Position numbers and translations under genes: made by a program. Of a stretch of 8,080 nt of DNA, positions 4,850 through 8,080 are shown piece after piece. The notes beneath the pieces were generated by a model, which saw only the letters and a program-made list of their open reading frames with translations, did not search any database and had not been told where the DNA came from. The stretch is taken from NCBI GenBank assembly GCA_002293065.1, contig DBCN01000158.1:1-8080 (forward strand). Direction: 5' to 3'. This DNA is from Opitutia bacterium UBA957 (GTDB lineage: Bacteria; Verrucomicrobiota; Verrucomicrobiia; Opitutales; UBA953). Numbering within the stretch: position 1 is the stretch's first letter; each line of letters starts with the position of its first letter.

Positions 4850-6058
4850 ATGGCGAACGATAGCAAGCCCTCCTCCGACACCGGTCGCTACGCCGCCCGC
4901 GGCGTCTCCGCCTCGAAGAACGAAGTGCACGCCGCCGTCGACAAGCTCGACCGCGGGCTCTTCCCTGGCGCCTTCTGCAAGATCACGGAAGACCATTTGA
5001 CGGGTGACGCGGAGCGCTGCGTCGTCACGCACTCCGACGGCTCGGGCACCAAGGCCTTGCTCGCCTACCTCTGGTGGAAGGAAACCGGCGACGCCACCGT
5101 CTTCCGCGGCATCGCCCAGGACAGCATCGTGATGAACATCGACGACCTCCTCTGCGTCGGCGTCACCGAAGGCGTCATCCTCTCCTCGACCATCAACCGC
5201 AACGCCAAGGCCATCCCCGGCGCCATCCTCGCCCAACTCATCGAAGGCACGGAAGAGGTCTTGGCCATGCTGCGCGCGCAAGGCTTCGGCATCCGCTCCG
5301 GCGGCGGCGAAACGGCGGACGTCGGCGACCTCACCCCGACCCTCACGGTCGACTCCACCGCGACGGCCATCCTGCGCCGCGGGGACGTCATCGACGCCTC
5401 CCGCATCACGCCGGGCTTGGCGATCGTCGGCCTCGCTTCAGGTGGCCGATGCGCCTACGAAACGGGGGAGAACAGCGGCATCGGCTCGAATGGCCTGACC
5501 AGCGCCCGGCACGAGCTCCTGGCCAACCATTACGCCCAAAAGTACCCGGAGACCTATGACCGGGCCATGCCGGCCGACCTGGCCTATTGCGGGCCCTACC
5601 GCCTTTCTGACCCGCTCCCAGGCTCGACCTTGACCGTGGGGCAGGCGCTGCTCTCCCCGACCCGGACCTATGCCCCGTTTGCCCTCCGCCTCCTCCAGGC
5701 CCTCGGCCGGGACCGCGTCCGCGGCCTGATCCACTGCTCCGGCGGTGGCCAGACCAAGTGCAAGCGCTTTGGGACCCGCGTCCATTTCATCAAGGATAAC
5801 CTCTTCCCGGCCCCCCCCGTTTTCGCGGCCATCGCGCAGGCCAGCGGCACGGAATCCGAGGAAATGCATAAGGTTTACAACATGGGGCACCGCTTGGAGG
5901 TCTACGTAGACCCCACGGACGTCCCGGCCGTCCTCGCGGTCGCCGCCGGCCTCCAGCTCGAAGCTCGGGTCGTGGGCCGGACCGAGCCCTCCACCCAGCC
6001 GGACGGGGCGAACCACGTCACGGTCATCAAGGACGGGGTGCCGCTACGCTACTCCTGA
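4850..6058 (+). CDS. purM: Phosphoribosylformylglycinamidine cyclo-ligase (AIR synthase), long form
   Basis: This 402-residue cytoplasmic enzyme carries out the fifth step of de novo purine synthesis, ATP-dependent closure of FGAM to AIR. The PurM/PurL-type ATP-binding fold is clear. HSDGSGTK lies at residues 61-68, followed by FRGIAQDSIVMNIDDLLCVG, then SGGGETADVGD (150-160), GIGSNGLTSARHELL, LSPTRTYAP, HCSGGGQTK and a C-terminal MGHRLEVY. The protein is longer than the common form of about 345 residues. The N-terminal RYAARGVSASKNEVHAAV and the MNIDDLLCVG variant match the version I know from Bacteroidota. The ATG at 4850 was chosen because an upstream in-frame start at 4733 would overlap the divergent gene and cross the promoter. 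A run of eight C at 5811-5818 lies inside the gene; the frame is intact across it. No other pur gene is adjacent. Confidence 0.93.
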   Translation: MANDSKPSSDTGRYAARGVSASKNEVHAAVDKLDRGLFPGAFCKITEDHLTGDAERCVVTHSDGSGTKALLAYLWWKETGDATVFRGIAQDSIVMNIDDLLCVGVTEGVILSSTINRNAKAIPGAILAQLIEGTEEVLAMLRAQGFGIRSGGGETADVGDLTPTLTVDSTATAILRRGDVIDASRITPGLAIVGLASGGRCAYETGENSGIGSNGLTSARHELLANHYAQKYPETYDRAMPADLAYCGPYRLSDPLPGSTLTVGQALLSPTRTYAPFALRLLQALGRDRVRGLIHCSGGGQTKCKRFGTRVHFIKDNLFPAPPVFAAIAQASGTESEEMHKVYNMGHRLEVYVDPTDVPAVLAVAAGLQLEARVVGRTEPSTQPDGANHVTVIKDGVPLRYS

Positions 6059-6072
6059 CTGTCCGAGGACAG
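6059..6072 (+). other. Small hairpin directly after the purM stop
   Basis: CTGTCC (6059-6064) and GGACAG (6067-6072) form a short perfect stem, drawn best as five pairs closed by CGAG. It begins at the base after the stop codon. There is no T-tract, so it is not a standard terminator; it could protect the 3' end of the mRNA. Confidence 0.3.
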
Positions 6073-6087
6073 GTAAAAGTAACCGGG

Positions 6088-6163
6088 TGGTCGGGCAGAC
6101 AGGACTTGAACCTGCAACACCCTGCTCCCAAAGCAGGGACTCTACCAATTGAGATACTGCCCG
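6088..6163 (-). tRNA. tRNA-Pro (anticodon TGG)
   Basis: The minus strand forms a 76-nt cloverleaf. The acceptor stem CGGGCAG/CTGCCCG carries the C1:G72 pair and A73 typical of bacterial proline tRNA, and CCA is encoded. The anticodon arm is CCTGC-TTTGGGA-GCAGG with anticodon TGG, which reads CCN codons. The variable loop is 5 nt and the T arm is GCAGG-TTCAAGT-CCTGT. The D arm is TCTC-AATTGGTA-GAGT, so position 10 is T facing T at 25 instead of the usual pair. The Levitt pair 15:48 is A:T, which is consistent. The gene converges on purM, whose stop is 29 bp away. The leader CGGGT (6167-6171) can pair with ACCCG (6084-6088), which includes the terminal A of CCA. Confidence 0.95.
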
Positions 6164-6191
6164 AAAACCCGACTTGCATGCTGATTTTGTA

Positions 6192-6218
6192 TTGCCGTCC
6201 CTGTCAATCCGCTAATCT
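6192..6218 (+). promoter_or_regulatory. Weak candidate promoter of the LysM operon
   Basis: TTGCCG (6192-6197) and TAATCT (6213-6218) are separated by 15 bp, which is short. The predicted leader of about 28 nt is longer than at the other genes here and pyrimidine-rich just before the ATG (CATCCTCTCCAAC). The gap also holds the tRNA-Pro promoter on the other strand, so the two promoters overlap. Confidence 0.25.
6202..6207 (-). promoter_or_regulatory. -35-like element upstream of tRNA-Pro
   Basis: A perfect TTGACA on minus starts 44 nt before the tRNA 5' end, predicting a leader of about 9 nt. The -10 is poor (CAGCAT at 18-bp spacing). The distance matches that at tRNA-Ala. Confidence 0.4.
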
Positions 6219-6251
6219 CAAACCGTTCCAACCCGAATCATCCTCTCCAAC

Positions 6252-6761
6252 ATGGAAAACGACAGCATCTCCTCATCCTCCTCTGAATCCAAGCTCCCGC
6301 TCATCGTGGGTATCGTCGGCTTCGCCCTTGGCGCCGCTGGCCTCGTCCTCGCTCTGAAGGCGAAGGGCTCGGCCGAAGCCGCCACGACCGCCGCCACCAA
6401 AGCGACGGACGCCGCCGGCGAAGTGAGCGCCGCGCTCGCCCAAAAGGCCAACGCCACCGACCTCACGGCGATCACCGCCGAACTCAGCAACCTGCGTCAG
6501 GGCATCGACGCGAACAACAAGACCTTCTCCGACAACATCCTCGCCCTCCAAACGGCCGTCAAGGCCAAGGCCACCGCGCCCGCCGGTGGCAGCGGTGCGA
6601 AGACCGCCGTCGCTGGTCCTGGTTCCTACGCCGTGCAGAAGGGCGACACGCTCTCCGGCATCGCCAAGAAGGCCGGCATCTCGCTGAAGGCTCTGCAGGA
6701 TCTGAATCCTGACGTTAATCCTAACCGCATGCAGATCGGTCAGGTTCTGAAGACCAAGTAA
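6252..6761 (+). CDS. Membrane-anchored LysM-domain protein
   Basis: This 169-residue protein has a Ser-rich N-tail (DSISSSSSESK), one membrane helix (residues about 15-35, LPLIVGIVGFALGAAGLVLAL), an Ala/Thr-rich helical stalk (about 38-105) and a Gly/Ala linker. It ends in a C-terminal LysM domain (about 125-169) with the usual Y-VQKGDTLSGIAKKAGISLKALQDLNP core and a final MQIGQVLKTK. LysM domains bind the glycan of peptidoglycan, so the protein probably links the inner membrane to the cell wall from the periplasmic side. No catalytic domain is attached, so a structural or sensing role is inferred. The helix lacks a clear cleavage site and looks like an uncleaved anchor. It is the first gene of an operon with the Nudix gene (10-bp gap) and the kinase. 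The ATG at 6252 lacks a Shine-Dalgarno. Confidence 0.9.
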   Translation: MENDSISSSSSESKLPLIVGIVGFALGAAGLVLALKAKGSAEAATTAATKATDAAGEVSAALAQKANATDLTAITAELSNLRQGIDANNKTFSDNILALQTAVKAKATAPAGGSGAKTAVAGPGSYAVQKGDTLSGIAKKAGISLKALQDLNPDVNPNRMQIGQVLKTK

Positions 6762-6771
6762 GCCTCGGACC

Positions 6772-7329
6772 ATGTCTGCGCCCGCCCGCTGGTCCGTCCA
6801 GCACGAAGCGCTGCATGCCGACTGCAAGGTCTTTCGGGTTTACAAGGAACACTCCCTTCACCCTCTCGACAAACGAGAGGGTGATTTTTTTGTCATTCAC
6901 GCCAACGACTGGGTGCTCGCGTTACCGCTGACCGATGATGGGCGCTTGGTCATGGTGCGCCAATTCCGCTTCGGCTTGCAGGACCTCTCCACCGAAACCC
7001 CGGGGGGCGTGATCGATGCCGGGGAAGACCCCATCCTCGCCGCGGTGCGCGAGACGGAAGAAGAAACCGGCTTCGCCGGTGGCCGCGCGACGCTCCTCGG
7101 CAGCTGCGCGCCCAACCCCGCCATCCAGCGTAATCGCTGCCATTTCGTGCTCCTCGAGGGGGTCCGGCCGACGGGGGCCAAGTCTCCCGATGCGCACGAG
7201 GAACTCCAGGTCCTCAGCGTGGCTCCGCGCGTAGCCTTGCAGAACGCCCTCGCTTCCCCGCACACTCACAGCCTCGCCCTGCTCGCGCTCTTCCGTCTGC
7301 GCGAAGCCAAGCCCGCACTCTTCACATGA
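6772..7329 (+). CDS. Nudix hydrolase, ADP-ribose pyrophosphatase-like
   Basis: This 185-residue cytoplasmic hydrolase of nucleoside diphosphates linked to another group has a complete Nudix box, G79-x5-E85-x7-R93-E94-T-x-E97-E98-x-G100-F (GVIDAGE ... RETEEETGF). Thr95 replaces the usual aliphatic residue; the metal-binding Glu residues are all present. The N-terminal part (VFRVYKE ... GDFFVIHANDWVLALPLTDDGRLVMVRQFRFG) matches ADP-ribose/NDP-sugar pyrophosphatases, and SCAPNPAIQRNRCH follows the box as in that group. Substrate choice cannot be read from sequence. It starts 10 bp after the LysM stop without a Shine-Dalgarno and ends in an ATGA overlap with the kinase gene, so translation of the two is probably coupled. 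Residues 29-40 are encoded by a strong terminator-like hairpin, listed separately. Confidence 0.92.
   Translation: MSAPARWSVQHEALHADCKVFRVYKEHSLHPLDKREGDFFVIHANDWVLALPLTDDGRLVMVRQFRFGLQDLSTETPGGVIDAGEDPILAAVRETEEETGFAGGRATLLGSCAPNPAIQRNRCHFVLLEGVRPTGAKSPDAHEELQVLSVAPRVALQNALASPHTHSLALLALFRLREAKPALFT
6858..6891 (+). terminator. Intrinsic terminator structure inside the Nudix gene
   Basis: TCACCCTCTCG (6858-6868) and CGAGAGGGTGA (6874-6884) form a perfect 11-bp stem closed by ACAAA, followed directly by seven T (6885-6891). By structure this is the strongest rho-independent terminator in the window. It acts on plus only; on minus the T-tract is absent. It lies 87 nt into the Nudix gene and about 97 nt past the LysM stop. 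Homology of the encoded residues (GDFFVI) argues that the frame is real through it. It may end most LysM transcripts and let only some continue into the Nudix and kinase genes, or translating ribosomes may prevent it from folding. Confidence 0.75.
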
Positions 7330-8080
7330 CCCAACCTCGCCGCATCAAAGTCAAAGGCCTCGCCACGCCCGACAACGTCCTCGTCATCGGTTCCGTCGCC
7401 TACGACAGCATCGTCACCCCGCACGCCACCGGCGAACGTATCCTCGGCGGCAGCGCGTCGTACGCCTGCCTCGCCGCCAGTTACTTCGCGCCGCCCCACA
7501 TCGTGGGCGTCGTCGGCCACGACTTCCGCGACCGCGACCGCAAGAAACTCGCCAAGCGCGGCATCGACCTTTCGGGACTCCAACTCGACGAGACCGGTCG
7601 GACCTTCGCTTGGCGCGGCCGCTACCACGAAAATTACAACCGCCGCGACACCGAGGACCTCCAACTCAACGTCTTCGAGCGCTTCCAGCCGCGCCTCACG
7701 GAACTTCAGCAAGCGATGCCGTACGTGATGCTCGGCAACATCCGCCCCGACCTGCAGCTGGCCGTGCTCAACCAACTCACCGCGCCCAAGTTCGTCCTCG
7801 TCGACACGATCGACATCTGGATCGAGACGCAGCGGGAAAAGCTCGGCGAAGTCATGCGTCGCTCCGACCTCTTGGTCGTGAACGATTCGGAAGCGGCGAA
7901 GTTGACGGGCGAGACGAACGTCATCGTGGCGGGCCAACATCTCCGCAAGCACGGCTGCCGAACGGTCATCGTCAAGAAAGGGGAACACGGGGCGGTGCTC
8001 TTCCATGAAGAGGGCCTCTTCACCCTGCCCGCCTTCCCCGTCACGGAACTCCGCGACCCCACCGGCGCGGGCGACAGCTT
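7326..8080 (+). CDS. PfkB-family carbohydrate/nucleoside kinase (3' end beyond window)
   Basis: The gene is cut by the right edge; 251 codons are visible of about 300 usual for the family. It starts at the ATG that overlaps the Nudix stop (ATGA). Residues 18-30 (VLVIGSVAYDSIV) form the first Rossmann-like strand. The GG substrate motif is at 41-44 (GGSA), and PfkB signature 2, DPTGAGDS, is at 244-251 with the catalytic base Asp250 near the cut. The middle part FAWRGRYHENYNRRDTEDLQLNVF and the later VVNDSEAAKLTGE and VIVKKGEHGAVL segments are typical of a broadly distributed PfkB subgroup whose substrate I do not know; sugar or nucleoside are both possible. It should phosphorylate a hydroxyl using ATP in the cytoplasm. 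Coupling with a Nudix hydrolase fits nucleotide-sugar or nucleoside salvage, which is inference. Confidence 0.92.
   Translation, partial: MTQPRRIKVKGLATPDNVLVIGSVAYDSIVTPHATGERILGGSASYACLAASYFAPPHIVGVVGHDFRDRDRKKLAKRGIDLSGLQLDETGRTFAWRGRYHENYNRRDTEDLQLNVFERFQPRLTELQQAMPYVMLGNIRPDLQLAVLNQLTAPKFVLVDTIDIWIETQREKLGEVMRRSDLLVVNDSEAAKLTGETNVIVAGQHLRKHGCRTVIVKKGEHGAVLFHEEGLFTLPAFPVTELRDPTGAGDS

Noticed and set aside
7266..8006. 246-codon open frame on minus opposite the kinase
   Set aside because: It is the shadow of the PfkB kinase gene, whose family motifs are on plus. The antisense product is a low-complexity Glu/Val/Ala sequence.

Overview
This is a GC-rich window, with intergenic stretches somewhat richer in AT, from a bacterial chromosome. 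It carries ten protein-coding genes (two cut by the window edges) and two tRNA genes, and the content is mostly housekeeping. The long-form AIR synthase (PurM) is the type I associate with Bacteroidota and related lineages. High GC, almost no Shine-Dalgarno sequences, an encoded CCA on both tRNAs and a PfkB kinase of the FxWxGxYxxxxNxRDT type suggest Verrucomicrobiota, perhaps an Opitutae-like organism. That assignment is an inference from gene style; no marker gene settles it.

Layout from left to right. Positions 1-177 (minus) hold the N-terminus of an exported protein, cut by the window edge. A divergent intergenic region follows, with a small hairpin and a promoter-like pair. A Trp-rich soluble protein of unknown function (374-904) and the DNA recombination protein RmuC (954-2345) come next, both on plus. 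tRNA-Ala(CGC) lies on minus just past the rmuC stop. A SlyD-type FKBP peptidyl-prolyl isomerase with an unusual Cys-rich repetitive tail (2580-3236) ends in a 312-bp gene-free gap. That gap holds four GTGCAAA direct repeats and a REP-like cluster of hairpins. Beyond it, a minus-strand cluster reads leftwards: a one-TM hypothetical protein, a 4Fe-4S ferredoxin with a clear intrinsic terminator, then an OsmC-family protein. Divergent from this cluster is purM (4850-6058), followed by a minus-strand tRNA-Pro(TGG). The window closes with a compact plus-strand operon: a membrane-anchored LysM protein, a Nudix hydrolase (10-bp gap) and a PfkB-type kinase (ATGA stop/start overlap) that runs off the right edge.

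How the genes relate. rmuC, purM and the tRNAs are unrelated housekeeping functions. The SlyD-like protein, OsmC-like protein and ferredoxin fit metal, thiol and redox homeostasis but are not one operon. The LysM-Nudix-PfkB group is the only clear operon. A near-perfect intrinsic terminator lies inside the Nudix reading frame and could make expression of the last two genes conditional.

Two themes recur. Most start codons lack a Shine-Dalgarno sequence and sit 41-48 nt after a -35-like element, so leaders should be very short. Both tRNA genes have a TTGAC -35-like element 44-45 nt upstream and flanking sequence that can pair with their own CCA ends. I found no phage, insertion sequence, CRISPR array or defence system, and no complete novel system. 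The most interesting items are the in-gene terminator, the SlyD tail and the REP-like cluster.
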